In this document: in pieces, positions 34,245 to 46,044 of the stretch
Numbering within the stretch: the first letter of the stretch is position 1
How the letters are laid out: every line of letters begins with the position of its first letter
Assembly: GCF_004011695.2 (NCBI RefSeq)
Contig: NC_082407.1
Span: 1,984,001 to 2,048,000 of the forward strand
Length of the DNA: 64,000 bases
Direction: 5' to 3'
Source of the DNA: Ascochyta rabiei
Lineage: Eukaryota; Ascomycota; Dothideomycetes; Pleosporales; Didymellaceae
Program-made: the position numbers and the translations under genes
Notes under the pieces: model-generated
The model's database searches: none
What the model was told of the DNA's origin: nothing
The model's input: the letters and a program-made list of their open reading frames with translations, nothing else

Positions 34245-37200
34245 GCAGCTAATACTTAGTTTAAGGCTATATAATATTAGGCCTTTTGATTACTTATTTA
34301 AAAGATAATATGCCCTATTCCTAAGAAGAAAAAGGCTTACTCTCTAGAGAATAAAAGATTAGAAGTTTAGCAATACTCTATTCCTAGCAGAGATAGCACT
34401 TTTTAAGGAAATAATCCTAAACAGAGAAGCAGCTATAGCTTTTACTTATTCTAAATCTAGGCAGATTTAGAAGGAGGTTTCTCCGTTATATTAAATTAGG
34501 ACAATCCTATATAAAGCTTAGCATGTTAAGACCTTCCCTATTATAAGAAGTCTAGAAGGGGAACTTATTAAGATGTTAAATAAAAGATTAGAATAAGAAA
34601 TACTTAAGTAATGTAACAGCTAATACAGAAACCTATAGTATTTAGTATGTAAGAAAGATAGTAAGTTTTAGTTTATTAATAACGCTTAATATATAAATAG
34701 GGTCTCTATTTAAGATATAGGAACCCCTCTAACTACAGACAAGTTCTTAGAGAGGTTTGCTAGCTGTAAGATTATATTACTTATAGACTTCTTCTCTAGT
34801 TATAACTAAATAATACTATATAAAGAAAGTAGAGATATAACAGTAGTTATAACGCTAATTAGCCTTTTATAATTATATACCCTAGTTTAAGAGACTACGA
34901 ACTTAGTAGCTGTCTTCTAAAGAATTATAAAAAAGATTCTTAAGGATTACTAGCTAGATACACTTCCTTTCCTTAACAACGTTACTAGCAGTAGCCTAAA
35001 GACAGATTATAATAGCAAGGAGGCTTTACCTAGTGTTAGGTAATATGTGCTTAAGCATATCTAGCAACTAGAAAGGGTCCTTATAGACGTAGAAAGAGCT
35101 AGAGGCACAGTGTTAGGATTTAAATGCTACTAGGGATAAAATTAATTAGGGGTAGTCAGCTATAAAGCTTTAGCAGAAGGGAAATATCTAGCACAAAAGA
35201 AAGTTAATAAAATTAAAAATTAGCTAGAGTGTTAGAACCTAAAGGAGGTCTAGATGTTTATAGGAATTGTAGTTTACTACTATATCTAGATACCCTTATT
35301 TACCTTAAAAGCAAAGCTACTATTCTAGTTATTAAAGAATAACGTAGTGTGGCAATAGGGCAACGCAGAACAGAGCTTAATGCTACTCCTAAAAGAGCAC
35401 ATTATTAATGTACCTATGCTTATAACAATATCTTATAAAAATCCTAGTTTAGTGTTTCTCTTAGTTAATGTAAGTAATAAAGGCGTAGGAGCATGCCTTA
35501 AACAAATAGGCCTAGACAGAAAATAACACCTATGCAGATTTAAAAGCACTGTCTAGTCTAAGGCAGAAAGTAGGTAGCACTTAATAAAGGTTAAATGTAA
35601 GGTAGTTATTTAGGCACTTAAGAAGTTTAGGATGTAGCTATATAGTATACACTTTATTATTAAAACTAACACTTAAATACTAGTTACCTAGCTAAACAGG
35701 TTGTTATTAGCCCTTCTAGGCTTAGTTATAAATAGGTAGCTTACTATAGTTCTACTCTAAGACTTTAAAATATGCTATATACTAGGAAAGAAGAATATAG
35801 TTACAGACGCACTATTAAGATACCTAAACCTAGAAGGGTAGGAGAACCTAGACAAACCTAAATCTAACGTTAAGGAGTTTGTTAAAAACCTAATAGTAAA
35901 CATAGTGTTAGGTGACTATGTTAACACAAGGACTACCTAGATTCTAAGAGAGGAATACTCCTAGGAATTAGAGGATATTGCTGTTTTTCTATACTCCCTA
36001 AAGACCCTAGTTAGGTTAAGTAGGAAAGAGTGCAGGGCTTAGAAGAAGAGAGCTATAAACTTCTTTAAGAGGGACAGCTACTTATTCTAAAAAACATTAA
36101 TGAATATTGCTATTAGGCGTGTAGTTAATAATATAGATATCTAAACTGTAGTTATATAGGATATCTACTAATCTATTAGTTATAGGGGCATAATTGCTAT
36201 ATTTTCTATAGTCTTTTAATAATACTACTAGCTTAATATGTATAGGAGTGTTAAGAGAAAAGTCTCTACGTGTAAGAAGTGCTAACTTAGAGTAACTAAG
36301 ATTATAAAGGATATGCTAACTAGTACCTACTCCTATATGCTGTAGGAGTTAGTTACTGTTAATATTGTGCATATACTAATAAGCAGATGCTTCTAGTACC
36401 TAGGTATAGCTAGAAAATACTTAAGTAGGTAGATAGAGGCAAGGGCGCTTTATAATAATAAGTTGTTAATAGTAGTAAAGTTCCTATATAAAGACATTAT
36501 CTATAGGTAGAGCACTATAAGAAGACTTGTAGTTAAAAGCAGACTAGACTTTACTAAAGTAGTTAAGAGGCTTACTTTAATCTACACGATTAAGAGGGTA
36601 CAGGCATCTGCACACAACCCTTAAGTAATAGGAAAAGTAGAGGGTAGATATAAACCTATTATTAACGCACTTGTAAAGCTTAAGGGGTTATAGGTAGACA
36701 ACCTCCTAATAGTGCTCTTAGCTAACAGGATCTCTATACAATCTATAGGATACTTAGTATATTAACTTATTACTAGCTAGAACCTAGTTCTTCTAATTAA
36801 ACTGTCACTACTAATATAGCAAACACTACTATTCTAGAAGGTTAAGAACAGGTCTTAACTATTTGCAATTAGGGCTATGTAGTTAGATCTCTAGGATTAG
36901 TTCCTAAAAGATGTAGTTAGCACAACTAATTAACTAAGAGCATTAAAAAAGGAATATTAGGATAATAATAACAAATTTTAGCATAAGTAGATTAACCCTA
37001 GAGACCTAGTTCTACTGTAGGACTTAGTAGGACAAATTAACATGTCTAGGGATAAGAAGTTAAGAAAGAAGTAGCTTAGGCTATACTAAGTGTTACTTAA
37101 TAGAACACAGCTAGACAGGGGCACCTATTTACTTAAAGACCTTAACAGAACTAGCATGCTATATACAGTACTAGGGTAGAGAATAAAGAAGTTCTGTAAG

Positions 37201-37500
37201 CGTTTACTAGAGGATATTTAGTTAAAAGAAAAGGGACTTATAAAGGTATAGAGAGAAGATACCTAAAATTAAAACTATAAGGACATGTTTCTACAAAGTA
37301 GACAAATTAAGGCTGCTAAGAATTTAAGCACCTCTATTCTAGCAGGCAAGGGAAGTACACCTACTAGTTGCAATTTACTAAGTATTAAAATCTACCCTTA
37401 ACCTATTATACAGTATAAAAGACTATAATATAAAATATATAATAACTTATCTAATTTAGATTCTAATAATAAGAAATAGTACTATAGTCTATAGGACAGA
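34245..37500 (+). pseudogene. Xa pol: RT, RNase H, integrase (RIP-decayed)
   Basis: RT is recognised by LIDFFSSYN (about 34776-34802) and by FLNN at 34969-34980, an FLDD site with both Asp turned to Asn, then LKHIQQLERVLIDVERA-like sequence. RNase H follows near 35450-35900 (LLVNVSNKGVGACL, ALKKFRMQLY, NTQILVTQLNRL when TAG/TAA are read as Gln). Integrase has the zinc-binding pair CKKC at 36271-36282 and ASAHNPQVIGKVEGRYKPII-type wording near 36600-36665. The order RT-RH-IN is Gypsy. Confidence 0.82.
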
Positions 37501-37543
37501 CTGCTAAGGATAGAGGGGTAACGTCCTAACTACTAAAGCTACA

Positions 37544-37590
37544 AGCTAATTAGCAGTTGCTAGGTCTTACTAGTTAACTCCTAATTAGCT
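37544..37590. repeat. Hairpin repeat H3 (Xa, between integrase and ORF3)
   Basis: 47-nt palindrome with arms AGCTAATTAGCAGTTGC and GTTAACTCCTAATTAGCT. Homologous copies lie at the same place in Xb (51734-51780) and Xc (61687-61733). Confidence 0.85.
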
Positions 37591-37877
37591 AAAACTTAAT
37601 GCTAGTAAAAGTAACTTAGCCTAGGCACTTACTAAGTATAGAGAAAGGTGTAAGCTAACAGCTTATAACTAAAATAACTGTTTATAAATATTTAATAATT
37701 ATAGCCAGTAAAAGTAAGTAAGTAAAACTATTAATAGTAAGTAAAAGCGTAGAAGAAAAGCAGGCCTATAGCTGCCTGGGACACTCTTAAAGCAGAGCTA
37801 CCCTGTTACTTCTAACTCTCTCCTGTATAACATTAGCTTATAACTTCTTTATATCTACTTAACTATATATAAAGTTT

Positions 37878-40800
37878 ATAATATTGCAGTAAAGAGTAAT
37901 TGCACAGAAAGAGCTAGAACTAGGAGAAGGGGTAGTGTAGTAGTTATTAGTCGTAAAGGCTATTAAGAGTAAGGACATTACTAAGGTTGCTAATATCCTA
38001 ATACTATACATAGAGGGATCTACAGTTAGCTAGTTTATAATAGAGATTACTTAAGGAGAGCTACAGGCGCAAAGGAAAAGGCTTAACTTCTAGACAAGTG
38101 TAGCAGTTACTAGGTTTAATAAATTAGCAGCTATAATACACTTAATATTAGATATTATCTAGTAAATCCTAAACCTAGTTGCACAATACAGAGGTATAAG
38201 TAACTTTAATAGTTAATACCTAGCAATCTAATTAGCAACAGACTATAACTAGAGGAAGAGAATAGAAATAGCATAAGCTATAAAGTACATCTATAAAATA
38301 AGAATAGTAAAAATATTCTAGTAAACGTAGTAACACTATACTGCCTACAGTCTACTATAGAGTATATAACACTTAACTTAATTATATACTATATCTACTA
38401 AGTAGACGCTAACAACCTTACTAAGTTTATTAACTTAGTAATTTACTAACGCCTATCTAAGCTACAAAAGAGGAGAGACAAGTTCTGTAACTTAAGTAAC
38501 TAGAATACAGTCTACTAAGCCATTACTATACTCTAGCAGGATATAATAAACTTTATTACGCACCTAAATAATAAGACCTACCTACTTATAGTAAAAGTAA
38601 AAGTTCTAGCTAAAGGCGTACTAAAGCTAAAAGCAACAGAGTAGAACATATGCCTAACTAGGGACCTAACTTTAAAAACATACTAATAGTAGATATAAGC
38701 ACTTATACTATAGAAGACCTAACTACTAGCACTAATCTTTAAACTAAAAGGTGTTAGGGCACCCTACTTGCTAAACGAAAGGGTTACTTAGGAGTAGGCA
38801 GTATTAAATGCTATAAGGTTTAGCTCTAAGAACATCCTTACACTAATATAAGCAGCGCTAGAGTATATTCTTAACAAAGTTTAGATACTAGCCCCTTTAG
38901 CATTACTATCTGGGTTATAGTTACTTACTAAGCTAGCAACAAGTATAAGGGCTGCAGGCTAATTAACTGTTTCCCTAAGCGGATTATCCCTTACTCTAAT
39001 AAGGCTATAGAGTAATATAAAGCTATTCCTAATAGGTAATAAATTCCCTAAGGATATTATTAAAAGCATTAAACAAGAACACTAAAGGGACCTGTTGTCT
39101 GCAACACCTAACAACCTTAACTAGATAGCCTTTAAGTTAGGTGTTAACAAAATAGGAAAGCAGCGCTGCATAATAGATGTAATTTAGAAGCACTAACAGT
39201 CTAAGGGAACGTAATTCAGCTCTGTTACTTTAGTGCTAGAGGACTATTAGACTAGGGAATAATTACTAATTAGGCTATTAGAATTTAGATTATTTTAAGA
39301 CGTTACAAGCCCTAAAGTTAACTACCTATTAATATTAGATGTTTAGTCTATGCAGGAAGATATAGAGATTAGTAAATATATAATAAATAATATTTAGGAT
39401 AGCACTAAGTATAAATGCACTAACAGCTAATCTGCCTTTATTCTCCTCTATACAAAGATTAGTTAGAAGCTCCTTTAGGATCTAGAGTGTGTAAAGCTCC
39501 TAGATATATAGGTCTAAGAGTGCTATAAGAGAGAAGAAACTTAAAAGGAGAAAGGTGCTAGTAGAAGAACAATTACCTACTATACAGTTAACCTATTATA
39601 AGTTTACTTTCCTTATTCCTAGTACACTGCTAGTAAACTTAGCTTACTAGTCTGCACTCTTAATACTACTATAATATCTAACCTGCTTATACTAATACAC
39701 AAGAATAAGACTAGCTAGGGAAAGTAGAGGAGTAACCTAAAAACTAAGATCCTGTTTTAAGAGTAGCTCTGTGCACTAAACATAATAGATAGTCTACAGT
39801 CCTATTAATTCTGCCTAGTTCCTACAGTACTTAACCTTAACTAGAATAACTTTATCTTTAGGCACCTATCTTAATAATTTTAAGGTAAGGCAGATAGTCT
39901 AAACTAGAAAGGCACTATTATAGTCTCTGTGTTTGCCTCTATATTTTAAAATAATCTAGAACTCTAGAAAATAGTAGATAAATACTTTAATTAATATAAC
40001 TATTATACCTGTATAAAGTATAGTAAACGCAACCTAGGGTAGTATAGGATTATGTACTACTCTGTTATCTAACAGCTAGTAAGAGGTAATCTATAGTACT
40101 AGCTTTACTATACAGTACTCTTTTAATAAACTAACTTAATCTCCTACCTATACTACACTAAATACACTAAGCCTAGGGATTAGACGTTCTTTAAGCATAT
40201 AGACTGTAACCTCTATAACGCTATAAAGTTAGGTAAAGGAATAGACATAATATAGGGCTTAGTATCCTTTAATAATAAAGATACAGACAACTGTACTATT
40301 ACTCTAGAAGGCTTCTATAATTTAGTTCTAGAATACCTAGCTTAGAGGAAAGATAATAGAATTAAATAATATAATAGTTATATTAAGGGGTAGGTAGATA
40401 CAGTTAACTACCCTAAGTTAGTATAAGACGTAGTAGGTGCTAAGTAGAAGAAGTATCCTTACAAGTATAGGGATGTTAAGATCTTCTACCTAGCACTGCT
40501 ATATAGGTCTACTAGACTATCTATAATAAGGCGCTAAACTATACTTCCTTAGTACGTGCTAGTTACAGAGGATAGAGAAAATATAGAGATTCTGGAGATA
40601 GGATTATTTAAGGACATTACTAGCTCTTATTAGATACTTACGCTAGGACCCTTATTACTATTAGGTTATTTAAATAAGTATAGTAGTGCTCCCTATGCTT
40701 TCCTAGCAGACATAGTGCTAACATTCTCTTTCGAGATTTTTAAAGCTATTTATTGCTAGGCTTAGTATAACTCTTACCTAGTCTAGCAAGAGATACTCTG

Positions 40801-41260
40801 TATTTTTAGTCTTAATAATAAGGAGCTTATAAAGTTTCTTTAGAAAAGTAGGAATAATAATATTACTTTAGTAAAGAGGCATTAGTAGTAGGTAAAGATG
40901 TCTAAGAAGTATTACTTTAGAGCTAATAAAGAGTTAGGTATCTCTAATTAATCCTTTTTTACTAATAAAGGAGTAGTACTAGAATATAAGAAAGGATAGG
41001 AGTTATAGGATAGACAGCATACATAGGGGAGTGCTCTTAATAAGTTATTTAACATTCTAACTGTTAAAGTAACAGAGGCTACTACCTAGATAACATACAA
41101 ATTAGGCAGTGCCTTAGACTAGGGTTTATTAAGACACGTACTAGACTCTCCTACCCCTAAGCTATTAGGAGACTCTAGCTAATAACCTACTTAGGAAACT
41201 AGGGCCTTAACAAGATTGCAGAAACAGGGAGGTAGCAAGGGAAAGGAACAAGCAGAGTAA
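37878..41260 (+). pseudogene. Xa ORF3: long extra frame with HxD motif (RIP-decayed, function unknown)
   Basis: A third, very long frame lies between integrase and the 3' LTR. From 37878 (an ATA that may be a RIP-altered ATG) to a double TAA at 41258-41263 I see only TAG/TAA breaks and no TGA over about 1,127 codons, apart from one single-base deletion near 38300 relative to Xb. A patch near 40190-40320 reads FFKHIDCNLYN (HxD at 40196-40204), then QGLVSFNN, DNCTITLEGFY with the Tyr codon 40316-40318 possibly a former His. HxD followed by a distal His after PG/GF resembles the iron site of 2-oxoglutarate dioxygenases. That is inference; no other domain was recognised. The C-terminal part is Gln/Lys-rich. 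Confidence 0.6.
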
Positions 41261-41345
41261 TAAGGGGGGTTAGTAATTAGTTTAGAGTTTAGTTTTAACT
41301 TAGTTTATTTACTTAATAGGGCTAAGCTCTTAGGGGGGGGAGGTT

Positions 41346-41600
41346 TGTGCTAGTGCACACAGTAACCTCCTTAGTAAGAACTAGGATGCTTAGCTAGTGT
41401 ACGAAATCTAGCTGGCAGAGGGGTATAAGAGACCTTAACAGGAACTGTTAAGGCAGAATACCTATAATAACAACCAAAAACACTTACTTATAGAATTTAA
41501 CTACTGTATTACTTGTCTCTTTAACCCTTAACAATAATAATAATAAGTATCTTTCCTAATGTGCCTGCTAACGAGATGCTTCGATACTTATACTGCAACA
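41346..41600 (+). repeat. 3' LTR of Xa
   Basis: 255 bp, same length as the 5' LTR, starting TGTGCTAGTGCACACAGTAA. Differences from the 5' LTR are largely C/T and G/A. A G-rich tract precedes it. Confidence 0.9.
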
Positions 41601-41740
41601 CTAGAACTAGAGAAACATACTAAATAAAGAAAGCTAGCTAACACTTAGATAGAATTACTTAACTAAAAGCTTGCTAACCTAGAGATATAATAAGAGCTAA
41701 TTATGTCTAGCTTTAATAGGGCCTTAAAGCTAAGGGGGTG

Positions 41741-41902
41741 TGTCAGATTACTAACCTTGCCGAACCAAGTTGGGGGGTTAGGGTTAACCTTGGTTAACTT
41801 AGGGGCTAGCGGCACACACACATCATATTAGCCATTAAGACAGATAATTATTAATTAATCACCGTTATCATCATCTTTAAACATTAAGCATTTTATGTAA
41901 CA
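41741..41902 (+). repeat. 3' LTR of C1
   Basis: 162 bp beginning TGTCAGATTACTAACC and ending GTAACA, with matching inverted ends. It retains the uninterrupted site where Fot1-A copy 2 entered the 5' LTR. Confidence 0.9.
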
Positions 41903-41907
41903 AGTAT

Positions 41908-44900
41908 ATAGCTAGTAGGAATATAAGCCTTATAGTTTGTGTTTAAACTTATTAATTAAGTTTATCTTTAGAATCTTAACCTACTCTTAAACTAGACAGT
42001 CTACTCTATACTATTTATTACACCCTATCTTTATAAGCTTTGCTTAGTTAATTACCTCTACTAATCTATTAGTACTTATCCCTAAGAACTAATAGAATTA
42101 GTGCTTACAGTCTTTAACTAAAGTACAACTTTAACATTTTAAACACCCCTTAGATAAGTACTAATAGATCCTATGCTACCTCTAGTAACTCTACGTCTAG
42201 TAATATTAATATAGATACAACTATTACTACTAGCACTATAAATGTTAATAAGCCTAACCTTTACTATAGAGATTGTAGTAAGCGTAATAACTAGCTTATG
42301 CAGTAGGACCTCTTCTTTACCTTCTAAGGTAAGAAGGTACCTAAGGCTAAATAAGTAGTCCTTACAGCTAGCTATATGTGTAGTAAAGTGTTTACCTAAA
42401 TTAAGCCCTTTATTCAGCTGTACTAAGCTAGTAAGGCTCTAAATAATATAGATAAATAGATAAAAGACTTTAATCTATTTAAAGAAAAGATTAAGCTAAT
42501 CTTTAGAGTCTCTAGTAAACTATATATTACTTAACATAACATTTAAAAGATTAGACAGGATAAGTTAGCTACTAACTACGCTACAGAGTTTTAGTAGCTT
42601 ACTACTAACACTAACTAGGATAATACTGCCCTAATTACTATTTTTTAATATAGATTAAAGCTAAAGGTTAAGAAAGAACATATACGCACTAGCGTAAGCA
42701 TAGAAAACCTTAATAAACTTTCTAATACTACTATTAATATTAATATATAACTCTATAAACTTAAGTAAGAACTTTAAGATAATTTTAGAGCATATACTAC
42801 TGTTATTGCTACTAACAGGCTACTACTAAGGAACTAGTAGCGTAATAACTTAAACTAAGGATAGTAAGGAGGCTGTAATTAGCTAAATACTAGCTATTGT
42901 ATCTACAGCAACACTTAGAGTAGATACTACAGACCTAAAGCAATAGACCTCTTAAACCTTAATAAGGGACTACTAAAGCGATAGAACAAGAAGCCTAAGG
43001 GGGGTAACTAACACAGAGGCAGTAAGAACTGCTATAACTGTAGTAAACTAGGCTACTTTACTAGTAACTGCTAGATAAACAAGGGTTACTGCTAGGTAAA
43101 TATACTTACCTGTAATTATAATAATATAGATGCTAGTAAATAGGAAATTCTTACTAATAACATAGGATAACTGCTAGAAGATCTAGAGTCTAGTCTAGAG
43201 GACAATAATAACTATATTATACCTCTAATTTGTATAGCGACACTCTACTAGGACGCCTAGACAGGTAAAGAAACAGAGTACTACTCTAATAATAACTAGT
43301 AAAAAATAGACAACCTGCTAGACACCGTAGGACAAGAGCTTAATTAGACTAGCGCCCTACTAATATGCAAACAAGAACGTATAGCTCAATAACACTAGAA
43401 GCGTAATAATAAAGAAGCCTATTACTAAATGTGTTAAGAACTTGTTAGTCCTGTAGGAAGACCTAAAATTGCAGAAATAGCACTAGAACTCTAACAGCTT
43501 GTTTACTAGTTTAGAAAAGAAATTAATGATATTAAATAGTTTACTAATAACCTAGAAGAAGCTAAAGACTAGCTTTAGTGTAAGTAAGAAACACAGCTTA
43601 GCCTAGAACGTATGTAGAAGTAGAAAGAAGCACTACTAATAATTAGCCTATATCTATAGTATATCCTAGACTACTAAAACCTAAAATATAGAAACCTTAT
43701 ATAGACAGTATATACTAAGGATAAATATATAATCTACTATAATAAGAAGCTTAGTGTAGGATAGTTCCTAGCATAATAAAGCCTCTTTTATAGTTAATAG
43801 TACTAGTGTTATAATAACCTGTATAAACTTTATCTTATTAACAAACACTAAAAAGTATACTTTTCTAGAATAAATAACTTACAGGCTATAATACAAATGT
43901 AGCTAGTGGTTAACAGAAGTTGCTACAACATATACTAATAGAACTGCCTTAACATAAATTATAAGGAGTATTACAGTACTAAGGAGTTTAAAGGGTTTAG
44001 TAAAGAGGGGACTTTTTTAGGCTAGCGCCTATAAGCCTTAGGGATTAATCTATTAATAGCATTACAAACAATTAACTGATTAAGCTACCTATTAAACTAA
44101 TTAGGGTAGCCTTAACAGCACTCTTAGACTTAGAAGTATAAGTAAGTTATATATCTAGAATAGTAATATAGTAAGCTAGACTTAGATTATATTATAAGGA
44201 GAACCCTTACTTACTCTAAGTAGCTAATAGAGAATTAATGCTAGACAAACTACTAATTATATTTAAAGTAATAGCAGCAACCCTATAGATATAGGGGCAC
44301 TATAAGAAAATAAACCTAGACGTCTTTATAAAGGCTATGCACAATATTATATTAGAACTTCCCTAGTTATAAAAGTACAACCTAAAGATAGACTAGGTAT
44401 AAGAAAGACTTTTATTAGAAGGATATAAATATAGCACTAATATATCTACGCCTATGCAGTATACACAGCAGCTAGTAAATAAGAAGGAGATTAATAATAT
44501 CTCTTTAATATATAAGATGTGCTAAGATAGAGCAGTTAACTCTATAGATGCTAAACACCCTATAGATTACAAAGTAAGAGTTAAAGAGGAGAGGAGTATA
44601 CCTTTTGCTATCCTTAACGTGTACAGATAGTACGTAGAGATATTTAGAAAAGAGCTTATAGTAAAAGCCCTACCTTAGTATAAACCCTAGTATTACTAGA
44701 TTAAGCTCTAAGAAGGAAAGACACTAACTTTTAGGCTATTATATTAGTTATTAGAAAAGGAACTTAAAGTACTTTGCAAGTACATTAAGGAGAACCTTAA
44801 GAAGGGATTTATTAGAAGATTAGAATTACTTGTAGGGTACCTAATTATGTTTATTTCTAAAAAGGATAGTAAGCTATAGCCTTACATTAACTTTAGAAAG

Positions 44901-46044
44901 CTTAATAAGATCACTATCAAGAACTACTACCTGCTCCTAAATATTACAGAGTTGCAGGACTAGCTAGCAGGAGCTTAGTACTTTACAGTATTAGACCTAT
45001 AAGGTGTAACAACGCAGGATGATAGAAGTCTCTAAAAGGGGTGGGTATCCGCTACAAGGTGTATAGGAGCACTAGGATAGTTTACATAGAGAATTGTTCT
45101 ATTCCTATAGGTCTTATACAAAAGAGTACTTAAAAACTAGCTCTCTATGCCTATTAGCCTTATGCCTTTTATACCTTATAAGAGTTAGAAAGAATTAGAG
45201 TGCTGGCCTAGGGTGTGGGGTGGACACGGATGTAACGGCACCAAGTTGGTGATGAGTTGGAGAGAAATCGGATAAGGCTTTAGGTGACTGGTGCGTTACA
45301 TAAGGCGCGTACAACCTTATACGCATAAAGAAAGAAGAAGAATAGAAAATAGTATTTAGGACGTAATATAGACTCTATAAGTACCTAGATATACTATTTA
45401 GTCCAATAAACACACTAGTAACGTGCTAGGAGTTAATTAATAATATTCTAAGAGCACACTTTAACAGAACTATAGTAGCGTACCTAGATAATATCCTAGT
45501 GTACTTAAAGATACTAGAAGAGCATAAACAACACATAACAGAAGTGCTAGAATGCCTAAAATAGGTAGACCTATAACTTAAACCTAAGAAATGCTAATAG
45601 TATAAGGAGGAAGTTAAATTTCTAGGGTATATTATAGGATAATATAGAGTTAAGATTAGTCTAATAAAAGTAGAAGTAGTTAAGACCTGGTAGACAATAA
45701 AAACAGTTAAACAGATCTAGGAATTCTTAGGATTTGTTAACTCTAATTAACGCTTTATTAAGGACTACTCTAAGATGGTAATCCTACTAATAAAGCTTAC
45801 GCAGAAGGATACACTATTTAAGTAGGAACAAGAATAGAATAATGCGTTTAAGGCACTTACGTAAGCCTGTATTATACCTCCTACATTAATTATGTTTTAT
45901 AGTAGCAAACTAAAACGTATAGAGACTAACGCCTTAGATCTTATATTAGGCGTATGTATTATATAAGAAAAGGATAGACTATAGCACCCTATTACTTACT
46001 ACTTATATAAGTTCTTAGGACCTAAAGAACGCTATAATATATAT
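41908..46044 (+). pseudogene. Gypsy remnant G3 gag-pol, cut by Xc
   Basis: Decayed + frames. Gag ends in a zinc knuckle at 43030-43071 with CX2CX4(Y for H)X4C. RT is at about 44600-45640, with VAYLDNILVY at 45475-45504 (YLDN at 45481-45492 for YLDD) and LVMPFG-type sequence earlier; the RT is split at 45004 by a solo LTR. RNase H begins at about 45880 and is cut at 46044 where Xc starts. The first 250 bases may be the rest of its 5' LTR and leader, the other half lying left of C1 (about 21500-21628). It belongs to a different Gypsy lineage from X. Confidence 0.78.
45005..45300. mobile_element. Solo LTR inside the G3 RT
   Basis: 296 bp starting TGTAACAACGC and ending GTGCGTTACA, flanked by a perfect 5-bp target copy TAAGG (45000-45004 and 45301-45305). 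The RT frame resumes correctly when it is removed (LDL..., GAYNLIRIKK-type). The last 80 or so bases keep normal composition with many CpA sites, whereas the first part is RIP-like. Confidence 0.92.

Larger units (their letters stand above)
28388..41600 (+). mobile_element. LTR retroelement Xa (Gypsy-type with a third ORF), inserted in C1
   Basis: Complete element with two 255-bp LTRs (28388-28642 and 41346-41600; TGTGCT...ACA ends) and a 4-bp target copy CTAG on both sides (28384-28387, 41601-41604). A strong purine tract lies just before the 3' LTR (about 41329-41343). Net length is about 11.35 kb after removing Fot1-A copy 3. Order: LTR, leader with tandem repeats, gag-protease, RT, RNase H, integrase, hairpin, long ORF3, purine tract, LTR. 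Domain order places it in Ty3/Gypsy; the RT and integrase wording (FLDD-type site, NPQ..GK.EGR.KPI) resembles a fungal Gypsy lineage. All frames are RIP-broken. Confidence 0.9.
21629..41902 (+). mobile_element. Copia element C1, complete but split by nested insertions
   Basis: LTR retrotransposon with a 5-bp target duplication AGTAT (21624-21628 and 41903-41907). Both LTRs are 162 bp once the insertion is removed. The 5' LTR (21629-21745 plus 23611-23655) is split by Fot1-A copy 2. The body 23656-28383 continues at 41605-41740 after the 13.2-kb Xa insertion, and the 3' LTR is 41741-41902, preceded by a purine tract AAAGCTAAGGGGGTG. Without insertions it is about 5.2 kb, a normal Copia size. 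Gene order gag, protease, integrase, RT, RNase H confirms Ty1/Copia. All frames are RIP-broken, so it is dead. Confidence 0.92.
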
